Below are positions 44,974 to 54,304 of a DNA stretch of 64,000 bases, piece by piece (position 1 is the stretch's first letter; each line of letters opens with the position of its first letter). Position numbers and translations under genes: made by a program. The stretch lies in assembly GCA_017619355.1 (NCBI GenBank), contig JAFZSO010000061.1, positions 30,845 through 94,844 on the forward strand, read 5' to 3'. A model generated the notes under the pieces. It did not search any database, was not told where the DNA came from, and saw only the letters and a program-made list of their open reading frames with translations. Origin of the DNA: Muribaculaceae bacterium. GTDB taxonomy: Bacteria; Bacteroidota; Bacteroidia; Bacteroidales; Muribaculaceae.

Positions 44974-45954
44974 ATGAAGAAATTACTCATATTGATAATA
45001 AGTCTGATGACTCTGACAGCAGCACAAGGTGCCAACGCCTTCCTGAAGGCTCGCATCGACAGTGCCGTGCTGCTCATGGGCAAGACCACATGGCTGCATC
45101 TGGAACTGGTGACCGACAAGGGTGTATCCTATGTTTTTCCTAACGATCAGGTCGACACCCTGCACAGCATGGTGGAGATTGTGGAACGCCCCACCGCCAA
45201 AAAGGTGGATTTGGGCAACAACCGCGTGCAGGTGAACAAGGATTACCTCATCCAGTCGTTCGACTCGGGCCTGTGGGCCATCAAGCCTATTGTGTGTCTG
45301 GTGGGAGAAGGCGACACCGTGCTGTCGAACGCCTTGAGCCTGAAAGTGGTGCCCGTGGAGGTTGACGAGAAAGGCGACATCCAGGACTATGCCGCAGTAG
45401 AGAAGGCACCGTCGAAGTTTTTCGACTGGGTGCCCGACTTCATCGTCGACCTGTGGTGGCTGTGGCTCGCGTTGCTCGTGCTGGCAGCACTCACCTATGC
45501 CTACTTCAAGTGGTGGCGCAAGGGCAAACTGCCCTTCAAGCACGAGAAGAAGCGCCTGCCCCCCTACGAGGAGGCCATGCAACGCCTGGCTCAACTCAAG
45601 GAACAGCAACTGTGGCAACAGGGCATGGAGAAAGAATACTACACTGAATTGACCGACATATTGCGCGAGTATATCGACCGCCGTTTCAACATCAACGCGG
45701 TGGAGATGACCACCACGCAAATCAAGGAAACACTGCTCAACAACGAACAGACAATGCCCGTCAACGACCAGTTGAACGAGATACTGGAGATTGCCGACTT
45801 CGTGAAGTTTGCCAATCAGCATCCGCTGGCCGACGACAACGAGCGCTCATTGCAGCGTGCCATCAACTTCGTGGAGCACACCCGCCCCGTTGAGGAAGAG
45901 GCCAAAACCGCCGAAGAAGAGAATCCTGCCGCACAGGAGGGCGGAGAAGCATGA
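44974..45954 (+). CDS. Bat-operon membrane protein (DUF4381-like)
   Basis: This 326-residue protein has a signal peptide (about 1-20, ending ANA), an extracytoplasmic beta-rich region, one membrane segment (about 151-172, WWLWLALLVLAALTYAY) and a cytoplasmic helical tail (YYTELTDILREYIDRRF) ending in an acidic stretch. Position between DUF58 and batA and overall layout fit the uncharacterised protein usually found here. Its stop overlaps the batA start by four bases (ATGA). Confidence 0.85.
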   Translation: MKKLLILIISLMTLTAAQGANAFLKARIDSAVLLMGKTTWLHLELVTDKGVSYVFPNDQVDTLHSMVEIVERPTAKKVDLGNNRVQVNKDYLIQSFDSGLWAIKPIVCLVGEGDTVLSNALSLKVVPVEVDEKGDIQDYAAVEKAPSKFFDWVPDFIVDLWWLWLALLVLAALTYAYFKWWRKGKLPFKHEKKRLPPYEEAMQRLAQLKEQQLWQQGMEKEYYTELTDILREYIDRRFNINAVEMTTTQIKETLLNNEQTMPVNDQLNEILEIADFVKFANQHPLADDNERSLQRAINFVEHTRPVEEEAKTAEEENPAAQEGGEA

Positions 45955-46940
45955 ATTTTGCTCATCCATCACTGCTGTGGCTGTTCCTGCTCTTCATCCC
46001 GCTCATTGCATGGTGGGTGTGGAGGCAACGACATGGCGACCCATCGTTACGCATGTCATCGACCCAGGCATTCGAGAAGTTGCCAAGCAGCTGGCGTGTG
46101 TATCTCAGGCACATCTCCTTCGCCTTGAAACTGGGAGCGCTGGCCTGCCTCATCATCATCCTGTGCCGTCCGCAAATCTACGACCGATGGGCCTCGAGCG
46201 ATGCTGAAGGCACCGACATCGTCATCGCACTCGACATTTCGGGCAGTATGCTTGCCAAGGACTTCAAGCCCGACCGTTTCGAAGCCGCGAAAAAAGTGGC
46301 GGCCGACTTTGTTGCCCAACGAGAGAACGACAATGTGGGCCTGGTGGTGTTTGCCGGCGAAAGCTTTACAATGGTACCAATGACCACCGACAAGTCCATA
46401 GTGGTAAACGCCATCAACGAACTGGAAATGGGCCTACTTGAAGACGGCACTGCCATAGGCGACGGCATTGCCACCGCCATCAACCGCATCAAGAGCGGCA
46501 AAGCCAAGTCGAAAAGCATCATCCTGCTCACCGACGGCACCAACAATGCTGGCGTGGTAGCTCCGCTCACTGCTGCCGAGATAGCTAAGGCCGACAGCAT
46601 CAGAATTTACACCATCGGCGTAGGCACCACGGGCACCGCCCCCATGCCCATTGGCTATGACTGGGCTGGCAATCTGCAATACCAGAATATGCCCGTCACC
46701 ATCGACGAGCCCACCCTCAAGCAAATAGCCTCGATGACCGGCGGCAAATACTTCCGTGCCACCGGCAATGGTGTGCTCGAAAAGGTGTTCAAGGAAATCG
46801 ATTCGCTCGAAAAGACCAAGTTAGATGTGAAGAAATACTCTAACACACAGGACAACTACATGCCCTGGGCATGGCTGCTCCTCTTGCTGGTGATGCTCGA
46901 CATTATTTTATGTTACACTCTGTTGCGGCGATTCCCGTAG
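45951..46940 (+). CDS. batA: Aerotolerance protein BatA, VWA domain
   Basis: This 329-residue inner-membrane protein has N-terminal membrane segments (about 8-24 and 58-72), a VWA domain with a complete MIDAS motif DISGS (95-99) and the later TDGTNNAG, and a C-terminal membrane segment (about 303-324). Bat proteins are linked to oxygen or stress tolerance in Bacteroides fragilis; the mechanism is not settled. It is followed after 25 bp by batB. Confidence 0.93.
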   Translation: MNFAHPSLLWLFLLFIPLIAWWVWRQRHGDPSLRMSSTQAFEKLPSSWRVYLRHISFALKLGALACLIIILCRPQIYDRWASSDAEGTDIVIALDISGSMLAKDFKPDRFEAAKKVAADFVAQRENDNVGLVVFAGESFTMVPMTTDKSIVVNAINELEMGLLEDGTAIGDGIATAINRIKSGKAKSKSIILLTDGTNNAGVVAPLTAAEIAKADSIRIYTIGVGTTGTAPMPIGYDWAGNLQYQNMPVTIDEPTLKQIASMTGGKYFRATGNGVLEKVFKEIDSLEKTKLDVKKYSNTQDNYMPWAWLLLLLVMLDIILCYTLLRRFP

Positions 46941-46965
46941 TCATTTTTAAAAGAGAAACTCGATT

Positions 46966-48012
46966 ATGAACTTTGCATATCCACAATATCTCATCCTGCT
47001 GCTTTTGCTGCCCGCCATAGCACTACTCTATTGGATGGCACGCAAAGCGAAGGCACGCAAGGTAACTAAATACGGACAAGAAGAGAAGGTGAACCAACTC
47101 ATGCCCGAAGTGTCGCGCTACAAGCCCTGGCTGTTGCTCGGCCTGCAGTTGCTGCTCGTGGCACTGATTGTCATCATCATTGCCCGTCCCCGAGGTGCCG
47201 CCACCACACAGAGCGGCACCGTGCACGGCATCGAGGTGATGGTGGCACTCGACATCTCCAACTCGATGAACGCTGCCGTGAGTGCCGACGAAGAAGGCGT
47301 GTCGCGCCTGCAGCGTTCCAAACTGGTGCTGCAACGCCTCATCGACAAGCTGCAAGGCAACAAGGTGGGTCTGGTGGTGTTTGCCGGCAATGCCTACATG
47401 CAGATGCCACTGACGGGCGACGCACAGTCGGCCAAGATGTTTTTGGAGCAAATCAACACCAATCTGGCGCCCACACAAGGCACCGCTATAGGCACCGCCA
47501 TCAATATGTGTGCCCATGCCTTCTCTGAGAATCCCAAAATCCGCAAGTCAATCATCGTCATTACCGACGGCGAGAACTTTGAGGACGACGCACAAGGTGC
47601 GGCAAGCGATGCCAAGCGCGCCGGCATTCAGGTGAATGTGGTGGGCATAGGCAGCACCGAGGCCGTGACCATTCCCACCGGCAACCCCGGTGAAGTGATG
47701 CTCGACGATGAGGGCAATGTAGCTTATACCAAGCTCAATGAGGAGATGGCACAGAGCATTGCCGACGCTGGTGGTGGTGTGTATGTCGACGGCTTGGCGA
47801 CCGATGCCGTTGCCGACCTGCACGAGGCACTAGATAAACTGTCGAAATCCAATCTGGGCACTTACACTTTCTCACAACATAGCGAACTCTTCCCGGTGTT
47901 CGCGTGGATTGCCCTGCTGGTGCTTTTAGCCATCATGTTGCTCACGCCCCGCAAAACACCGTGGCTCAGTAAAATCAATTTTTTCACTAACGATGATGCA
48001 AACAAGGAATAA
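46966..48012 (+). CDS. batB: Aerotolerance protein BatB, VWA domain
   Basis: This 348-residue paralogue of BatA has two N-terminal membrane segments, a VWA domain with MIDAS DISNS (96-100) and ITDGENFED, and a C-terminal membrane segment (about 308-325). Its 3' end overlaps the batC start by about 20 bases. Confidence 0.93.
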   Translation: MNFAYPQYLILLLLLPAIALLYWMARKAKARKVTKYGQEEKVNQLMPEVSRYKPWLLLGLQLLLVALIVIIIARPRGAATTQSGTVHGIEVMVALDISNSMNAAVSADEEGVSRLQRSKLVLQRLIDKLQGNKVGLVVFAGNAYMQMPLTGDAQSAKMFLEQINTNLAPTQGTAIGTAINMCAHAFSENPKIRKSIIVITDGENFEDDAQGAASDAKRAGIQVNVVGIGSTEAVTIPTGNPGEVMLDDEGNVAYTKLNEEMAQSIADAGGGVYVDGLATDAVADLHEALDKLSKSNLGTYTFSQHSELFPVFAWIALLVLLAIMLLTPRKTPWLSKINFFTNDDANKE

Positions 48013-48883
48013 CATACTCGTCAAAACCGTTGTCGCACTCCTGTGCGTGGTGTTTCCTGTTGCCGCTCTGTCTCAGACCAAGACGCAACAACCCGCAACC
48101 GTGAAGAAGGAACGCAATGCCATCAGTGCCGGCAACAAACTGTATAAGGACAAGAGGTATGCCGAGGCTGAGGTGCAATACCGCAAGGCGCTCGAGGCAA
48201 ACCCCAACAGTGAGATTGCACAGTTCAACCTGGCCAGCTCGCTCATCAAGCAAGACAAACCCATGCCACAACTGCAGCAAGGTGGTGGCGAACAACAGCT
48301 GAGTCAGCCCATGCAAGAGGCCACAGGACTCCTGCAGAAGATAGCCGAGTCCAGCCGCAACAAGCAGCTTGCTGGCAAGGCCAGCTACGACCTGGGCAAC
48401 ATTGCCTATCACCAGCAAAACTTTGCCGAGGCCATAGCCCACTACAAGCAGGCATTGCGCAAGAACCCCGACAACAACGATGCCCGCTACAATCTGCGCA
48501 TGGCCCAACTGAAGAAACAACAGCAGGATAAGAACAAGGATAATAAAGACAATAAAGACAATAAAGACAATAAAGACCAGAATAAGGACCAAAATAAGGA
48601 TCAAAACAAAGATCAGAATAAGGATAAACAAGATCAAAACAAAGACAAGCAAGACCAGGACAAAAAGGACCAGGACAAGCAGAATCAGGACAAGAAAGAC
48701 CAAGACAAGCAGGAGCAGCAAAAACAGCAGCAACAGCAGCCTAAAGACGGCATCAGCAAGCAGAACATGGACCGCATCCTGCAGACCATGCAAGACAAGG
48801 AACGAGAAACTCAGCAGAAGATGAATATGCAGAAAGCCCGCATGCAGCGTAGCGAACGGGCCCGCACAAGAAACAAATGGTAA
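47993..48883 (+). CDS. batC: Aerotolerance protein BatC, TPR protein with Asp/Lys/Gln-rich tail
   Basis: This 296-residue protein has a signal peptide (about 1-24), TPR repeats (GNKLYKDKRYAEAEVQYRKALEANPNSE at about 44-70; SYDLGNIAYHQQNFAEAIAHYKQALRKNP at about 125-155) and a low-complexity region of DNKDNKDQNKDQ type from about 175 to 250. The tail is encoded by in-frame 9-bp tandem repeats (48542-48577). TPR scaffolding of the Bat complex is the usual inference. Starts at 47993 or 47996 are both possible. Confidence 0.9.
   Translation: MMQTRNNILVKTVVALLCVVFPVAALSQTKTQQPATVKKERNAISAGNKLYKDKRYAEAEVQYRKALEANPNSEIAQFNLASSLIKQDKPMPQLQQGGGEQQLSQPMQEATGLLQKIAESSRNKQLAGKASYDLGNIAYHQQNFAEAIAHYKQALRKNPDNNDARYNLRMAQLKKQQQDKNKDNKDNKDNKDNKDQNKDQNKDQNKDQNKDKQDQNKDKQDQDKKDQDKQNQDKKDQDKQEQQKQQQQQPKDGISKQNMDRILQTMQDKERETQQKMNMQKARMQRSERARTRNKW
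48542..48577 (+). repeat. Four perfect AATAAAGAC repeats inside batC
   Basis: Four identical 9-bp units encode NKD steps, followed by less perfect copies to about 48720. Because the unit is a multiple of three, slippage would lengthen or shorten the tail without breaking the frame. Confidence 0.85.
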
Positions 48884-51546
48884 TGCTCATGAACAGGACT
48901 ATCCATCACATAATGCTCTTGCTCATCATTGTGCTGCTCGCGCCCGTCACCGCTCTGGCGCAGACACTCAAGATGGCCGGATGGGGCGAAACGCACGACG
49001 ACAAGTTCCAGATAGTGTATCTGCTCGACGGTGCTCAAGATGGCGGCACCTTCACCGAGCCCACCATCGAGGGTGCCAAATTCCTGCACAAGTCAAGCCC
49101 CGTGAAAATAGGCGAATCCACGCAGGTGGTCATCTCCAACGGGCGTCAGGTGGAGAATTCGGTGAGCAAGACATTCAAATACACCGTTACCTACAAACTC
49201 AACAAGACCGGCAATCTGCAGGTGGGACCTGCCTCGGTCATGGTAGGCGGCAAGAAAATCACCGCCAACGGTTTCCGCATCAATGTGAGCAAGGCGGCGC
49301 AACAACAGCAGTCGCCTTCAGCCTCGCGCACCTTGCCTGGACTGGGGGGTGCCGTTGACATGAACGACCCCTTCACGCAGACGGCCGACAAACCCATCAG
49401 CAGCAACGATCTGTATGTGCGCATCGAGATGTCGAAGCCTCAAGTCTATGAACAGGAGGCGGTGGTGTGTACCATCAAACTCTACACCAAGTTCCCCATT
49501 CGTCCCGGCGTGATACCGCTCGAACAACCCTCGTTCGACGGTTTTCTCATCGAGGAGCTCAACACCACGGGGCAAGTGAATGTGGAACGCGTGAATGGAC
49601 AAAACTATTACACCGTCGTATTCAAGAAGTGCATTCTCTATCCACAAAAGTCGGGCAAACTCACCATCAAGTCGGGTGTGTTTGACATCACTCCGGTGCA
49701 GCGCGACATTTATGTGGGCATCAACAGCGCCATTGCCGTGCCTCACGACACGAAACTCACTGTGAAGTCTAATTCTGCCACCGTCAACATTCTCCCCTTG
49801 CCCGAACCCCGACCGGCTGGTTTCACTGGGGCTGTGGGCGACTTCAAGGTAAGCGCTTCAATCAATCCGCATCAACTCAAGACCTACTCGCCTGCTACCT
49901 ATAACTATGTGGTGCAGGGCAAAGGTAACATCAAATATGTGAAAGCCCCCGAGGTGAACTTCCCGAAGGAATTTGACACCTACGACCCACAAAGTAACAT
50001 CAACACCAAGAGCGACGGCACCGACGTATTCGGCAACGTCACCTTCGCTTACTCGGTCATCCCGCAGTTTGTGGGCAACTTTGAATTGCCTGCATCGCAA
50101 TTTGTCTACTTCAACCCGGCAACGGCAAAATATGAAACCATCGACATTCCCGCCATGCCTCTGCATGTGGAAAAGGGCAAAGGACAGCCGTCGAGCCACT
50201 ACAAGAACAGGCAAAAGGCCATGACCGATGTGCATGCGCTCAAGCATGGTGACTTGAATCTGGAGAAGGAACACTCCTATCTTGTCGATAATATGGGCTA
50301 CTGGCTAGCCTACTTGTTGCCATTACTCGTCTTGGTGGGTGTAATCATCTACAACCGCAAACGGCTCAAGGAGATGGCCGATGTGAAGCGCATGCGCACC
50401 AAGCGGGCAGGCAAGGTGGCACAGAAGCGTCTCAAGCGGGCCAAAGCATTTGCTACCGCTGGCAAGCGCAATGAGTTCTATGGCGAGGTTCTCACCGCCA
50501 TGTGGGGATATATGAGCGACAAGCTGGGCATTCCCGTGTCGGACTTGAGCAAGGACAACATTGCTGCCGAACTCGAGCGCTATGGCGTCGACGAATCGCT
50601 CCGTAGCGAGACGCTCGATCTGCTTGAGCAATGCGAATTTGCACAGTATGCGCCAGAACTCGCAGGCGACGACATGATGCCCCTCTACGACAAGGCGGCA
50701 CAAGTGATGGAGAAGCTCGAAAGTGTTAAACCTCAAGCAAAAGATCCAACGATGAAAACTTTATTGATAGGCATCATTGCCCTGTTAGGCAGTAGCGTGT
50801 GTGTGCCATTGCACGCTGCAACGGTGACTGCAGCACAGGCCGACTCGGCCTATGCACAGGAACGCTATCACGATGCGCTCAATGACTATCAACTTATGGC
50901 ACAGGAACAAGGCACTTCGGCCGAACTCTATTATAACATGGGCAACACCTATTATAAAATTAACGATTTTGCCCATGCCATCATCTGTTATGAGAAGGCG
51001 CTCATGCTTGACCCAACCGACAAGCAAGCTCGTGAGAATCTGAATTTTGTCAACCAGAAACTCAAGCTGCCGGTGGCCACTGGTTCACGCTCGTTTGTGA
51101 CTCAGGTGGCACAATCGGTCGCCTTCCTGTTCTCGAGCAACGGCTGGGCAGTGGTGGCTCTCATCCTGTTTGTGCTGTGTCTGCTGGCCATTGCCCTCTA
51201 TGTGTTCAAGCGTGAAGTGTTATGGCGCAAAGTGGGTTTCTTCTCGGCAATCGCACTGCTTGTGCTCACGGCTGTTGCGGAGACCTGTTCTCTGTATCTG
51301 CGCAATCGCGCCACGCAGCTACATTCGGCCATTGTTGTCACTCAGAGTGCAACCCTGAGCACGGCGCCACGCACCCCATCACAAAGCGAGGTAGCCTTCA
51401 AGTTGCCCCTAGGCAGCAAGGTGGAAGTGAACGATTCTATCGCCACCAAGTCAGAGGGCGAGCAGCACAAGTGGTATCAGGTGCAGGCCGCCAACGGACG
51501 CACCGCCTGGATTGTTGACGATGATGTTGAACTACTCAAGATATAA
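48877..51546 (+). CDS. BatD-BatE fusion protein
   Basis: One 889-residue frame covers what are usually two genes. Residues 1-625 are BatD: signal peptide (ending LAQ), extracytoplasmic beta domains (PFTQTADKPISSNDLYVRIEMS), a membrane segment (about 473-492) and a cytoplasmic helical region. Met626 (ATG at 50752) then begins a typical signal peptide (MKTLLIGIIALLGSSV), followed by BatE: TPR repeats (SAELYYNMGNTYYKINDF), two membrane segments (about 757-778 and 788-808) and an SH3-like end (WYQVQAANGRTAWIVDD). The fusion is in frame with no stop between. Internal initiation at 50752 could still produce BatE alone. Start choices are 48877, 48883 and 48889. Confidence 0.9.
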   Translation: MVMLMNRTIHHIMLLLIIVLLAPVTALAQTLKMAGWGETHDDKFQIVYLLDGAQDGGTFTEPTIEGAKFLHKSSPVKIGESTQVVISNGRQVENSVSKTFKYTVTYKLNKTGNLQVGPASVMVGGKKITANGFRINVSKAAQQQQSPSASRTLPGLGGAVDMNDPFTQTADKPISSNDLYVRIEMSKPQVYEQEAVVCTIKLYTKFPIRPGVIPLEQPSFDGFLIEELNTTGQVNVERVNGQNYYTVVFKKCILYPQKSGKLTIKSGVFDITPVQRDIYVGINSAIAVPHDTKLTVKSNSATVNILPLPEPRPAGFTGAVGDFKVSASINPHQLKTYSPATYNYVVQGKGNIKYVKAPEVNFPKEFDTYDPQSNINTKSDGTDVFGNVTFAYSVIPQFVGNFELPASQFVYFNPATAKYETIDIPAMPLHVEKGKGQPSSHYKNRQKAMTDVHALKHGDLNLEKEHSYLVDNMGYWLAYLLPLLVLVGVIIYNRKRLKEMADVKRMRTKRAGKVAQKRLKRAKAFATAGKRNEFYGEVLTAMWGYMSDKLGIPVSDLSKDNIAAELERYGVDESLRSETLDLLEQCEFAQYAPELAGDDMMPLYDKAAQVMEKLESVKPQAKDPTMKTLLIGIIALLGSSVCVPLHAATVTAAQADSAYAQERYHDALNDYQLMAQEQGTSAELYYNMGNTYYKINDFAHAIICYEKALMLDPTDKQARENLNFVNQKLKLPVATGSRSFVTQVAQSVAFLFSSNGWAVVALILFVLCLLAIALYVFKREVLWRKVGFFSAIALLVLTAVAETCSLYLRNRATQLHSAIVVTQSATLSTAPRTPSQSEVAFKLPLGSKVEVNDSIATKSEGEQHKWYQVQAANGRTAWIVDDDVELLKI

Positions 51547-51572
51547 ACACCCAACACTACGACCACCCTACT

Positions 51573-52232
51573 ATGATTGAATTCTTTCAAGACTTAGACG
51601 CACAGATACTGCTCTTCATCAACAGCCTTCATGTGCCTTACTTCGACCGATTCATGTGGCTCGCCACCACAACCGTGTGCTGGTCGCTCATGTTCATGGT
51701 CTTGCTTTATGTGCTGGGCCGACGTGGATGGAAGCAACTGCTTGCTGTGGTGGTGGCTATAGCCCTGGTGATTCTGATAGCTGATTTAGTGTCGGCGTCG
51801 GTCATCAAGCCGCTTGTGGCCCGCTTGCGTCCCACACACGACCCCGACTTGAGTTATATGGTTCATGTGGTGAACGGGTATCGCGGCGGTCGGTTCAGTT
51901 TTGTGTCGAGCCATGCCGCCAACACCTTTGCAGGAGCATTGTTGCTATCGCTCATTTTCAGAAAACGAAGAGTAATCATATCGGTGTTTTTGTGGGCTTT
52001 CATCGAGTGCTACAGCCGCATGTATCTGGGAGTGCATTATTTGGGCGACCTCGTGTGTGGTGCCCTGTTGGGTTGCGCTGCCGCATGGCTCGTTTATGCC
52101 TTGCTGAAGCGTTACTGGCCGCTGTTTCAACAAACCTGCAAGGAGTTACGCTCCTCCGATTCTGATTCTCGGCTGGTGAGTGCGGGCATGTGGATTAACC
52201 TCGCTGTGCTCGCCATCATTGCCATTTTTTGA
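51573..52232 (+). CDS. PAP2-family membrane phosphatase
   Basis: This 219-residue protein has about five membrane segments and the three PAP2 motifs: KPLVARLRP, SSHAANTF (acid-phosphatase PSGH-like block) and SRMYLGVHYLGD. The family dephosphorylates undecaprenyl diphosphate or lipid phosphates on the periplasmic face. It starts 26 bp after the BatD-BatE gene and may be read from the same transcript. Confidence 0.92.
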   Translation: MIEFFQDLDAQILLFINSLHVPYFDRFMWLATTTVCWSLMFMVLLYVLGRRGWKQLLAVVVAIALVILIADLVSASVIKPLVARLRPTHDPDLSYMVHVVNGYRGGRFSFVSSHAANTFAGALLLSLIFRKRRVIISVFLWAFIECYSRMYLGVHYLGDLVCGALLGCAAAWLVYALLKRYWPLFQQTCKELRSSDSDSRLVSAGMWINLAVLAIIAIF

Positions 52233-52341
52233 ACTCAAAATCATCTTTTTTGAAAAAAAATGCCCTAAAATTTTTTTTATCGCAACTTTGTTAATAATTT
52301 AGCATAATATTTGAATATTAACCCCCTAAATGACATATAGC

Positions 52342-52593
52342 ATGCCCAAAATCATTACTTTTAATGAACTTAGGCGAATTAAAGACAGCCTGCCAGATGG
52401 ATCAATTCACGACATTGCCGACAAGTTGAATTTAAGTGTACAGACAGTGAGGAACTACTTTGGCGGTGCAAACTACGATTTCGGGACAAACTTGGGCGTA
52501 CACATCGAGCCGGGACCCGACGGCGGCATTGTGGTGCTCGACGACCCCGAAATACTGGAAATGGCTCTCGAGATTCTCGAGGAAAACAAATGA
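52342..52593 (+). CDS. Small helix-turn-helix DNA-binding protein
   Basis: The start is probably the ATG at 52342 (MPKIITFNEL), giving 83 residues, though the frame is open from 52330. The N-terminal half reads as a helix-turn-helix (IHDIADKLNLSVQTVRNYFGG), and the C-terminal half is acidic (DDPEILEMALEILEEN). It is a conserved type in this order with no assigned role. The 97 bp upstream are AT-rich and presumably hold a promoter; only a near match (CAACTTTG, 52283-52290) is seen. Confidence 0.75.
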   Translation: MPKIITFNELRRIKDSLPDGSIHDIADKLNLSVQTVRNYFGGANYDFGTNLGVHIEPGPDGGIVVLDDPEILEMALEILEENK

Positions 52594-52627
52594 TGTTGTT
52601 TTTCTATTAAAAACACTTTTATAAGCA

Positions 52628-53740
52628 ATGGACAAAAATAATGACCCCAATCGACTCATAACGCTTGCCATACACAGTTATGACTTCGCTGTTTCGCTCA
52701 AGAACGAACTCGAGAAGGCAGGGATTGAGGCCGTTCTTCACAATGTGAACCTCGAGTTGCCAGTGGTCTCGACAGGGGTGCGCGTGCGCATTCACGAGAA
52801 AGACCTGCCTGCGGCCCTGAAAGTTGTGGAAGGAACCGTTAAAACCCCTAAACGCCATGCCATCAAAAACAGGGTGGTGATTCCCGTCGACTTCTCGCCC
52901 TATAGCCTGAAGGCGTGCAAGGTGGGGTTTGCCTTTGCGCTCAAGTCGGGCACATCGGCCATATTGCTCCATGCTTATATGAGTGACCGATATCGTTTCA
53001 TTATGCCCTTTGGCAGTGACCGATATGACAACGGCGAGCGTGCCGACGAGGAGTCGGTCAAGACCAAGGCCATAGAGCAGATGAAACTGTTCCGTGCCAA
53101 GGTGGAAGAAGAGATATCGAAAGGCACTCTAGATAATGTCATGTTCCAGACCAAGGTGGTAGAAGGCTTGCCTGAAGAGAAGATTCTGGAGTGTGCAGCT
53201 GAAAACGATGCTAAACTCATTGTGATGGGCACGCATGGCAACAACCGTCGTGCCATAGCCTCGCTGGGCAGTGTTACTGCCGAGGTGCTCGATGCCGGCA
53301 AGTTCCCCATCTTCACCATACCCAAGAACCTCTCTATCGACGACCTGTCGTCCATTCACCATGTGTTGTTCTTCAGCAGCCTGAATCAGCGCGACATCCT
53401 CTCGTTCGAAAGGTTCGCACGGCTCATGCAGGTCAAGGGCATGAAAGTGTCCATCCTGCCTGTTGTCGACCGCAAGAACAAGGCACTTGCCAAGCGGGCA
53501 TCAAGACAGTTCCTGCAGTATTGCGACGAGCATTATCCTGAGAACGAATTCACGCTGGAAAACATATCCATTGAAGTAGATAATCTCACGGAATTTGAAA
53601 ATTTCATGGCCAACAACAAGGTGGACCTCATCGCAATTCCCAACAAGAAGCAGAGCATTTTCTCGCGCCTGTTCAATCCCAGCATTGCCCACCGCGTGTT
53701 GCTGCAGAGCGAGGTGCCCATGCTCGTTGTACCCCTCTGA
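52628..53740 (+). CDS. Universal stress protein family, tandem domains
   Basis: This 370-residue protein has a short N-terminal domain (about 1-70, resembling a DUF2007-like signal-transducing module: LAIHSYDFAVSLKNELEKAGIEAVLHN) and then two UspA domains. The first keeps the ATP-binding pattern GTHGNNRRAIASLGSVTAEVL; the second has lost it. Universal stress proteins are cytoplasmic ATP-binding regulators. It lies 34 bp after the small HTH gene. Confidence 0.88.
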   Translation: MDKNNDPNRLITLAIHSYDFAVSLKNELEKAGIEAVLHNVNLELPVVSTGVRVRIHEKDLPAALKVVEGTVKTPKRHAIKNRVVIPVDFSPYSLKACKVGFAFALKSGTSAILLHAYMSDRYRFIMPFGSDRYDNGERADEESVKTKAIEQMKLFRAKVEEEISKGTLDNVMFQTKVVEGLPEEKILECAAENDAKLIVMGTHGNNRRAIASLGSVTAEVLDAGKFPIFTIPKNLSIDDLSSIHHVLFFSSLNQRDILSFERFARLMQVKGMKVSILPVVDRKNKALAKRASRQFLQYCDEHYPENEFTLENISIEVDNLTEFENFMANNKVDLIAIPNKKQSIFSRLFNPSIAHRVLLQSEVPMLVVPL

Positions 53741-53775
53741 CCTGATTTTTTCAGTAGCCGACCATCATTTGCGTC

Positions 53776-54291
53776 ATGACCGACCGAATGACACCCGAAC
53801 AGCGTCATCGCTGCATGAGCCGCATCAAGGGCAAGGACACCAAACCCGAGATGCTTGTCAGGCGTTGGCTCTGGCATCAGGGTTTCCGCTACAGGTTGCA
53901 TGTGCGTCGCCTGCCAGGCACCCCCGACATTGTGCTGCACCGTTATCACACCGTGATTAACGTAAACGGCTGTTTCTGGCATGGCCACGAGAATTGCCGC
54001 CTCGCAACACGCCCCAAGACCCACAGCCAGTTCTGGCAAGAGAAAGTGCGCCGCAACCGCGAGCGTGACGAGAAGAATCGAGCAAAACTGAGTGCTATGG
54101 GTTGGTATGTGATCACACTCTGGGAGTGTGACCTCGCCAAGGCAAAACGAATGGACACCTTGCAGCAGCTGTCGCTCACCTTGAGCCGCATCCTGCTCAA
54201 ACTCAATGCGCCGACATCAGAACAAACGGCTCACACCTATCAGTGGCCCGAAGACGATATTTCCATCGCCGCCGAACCTGACAATTCTTAA
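53776..54291 (+). CDS. vsr: Very short patch repair endonuclease (Vsr)
   Basis: This 171-residue nuclease begins MTDRMTPEQRHRCMSRIKGKDTKPEM, the classic Vsr opening, and carries the active-site Asp in PGTPDIVL and the zinc/aromatic region NVNGCFWHGHENC, ending with WYVITLWECDL. Vsr nicks T:G mismatches made by deamination of 5-methylcytosine. No cytosine methyltransferase gene lies in the window. The gene stands alone and converges with the one at 54305. Confidence 0.95.
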   Translation: MTDRMTPEQRHRCMSRIKGKDTKPEMLVRRWLWHQGFRYRLHVRRLPGTPDIVLHRYHTVINVNGCFWHGHENCRLATRPKTHSQFWQEKVRRNRERDEKNRAKLSAMGWYVITLWECDLAKAKRMDTLQQLSLTLSRILLKLNAPTSEQTAHTYQWPEDDISIAAEPDNS

Positions 54292-54304
54292 GCTTTTTAT
54301 TGCG

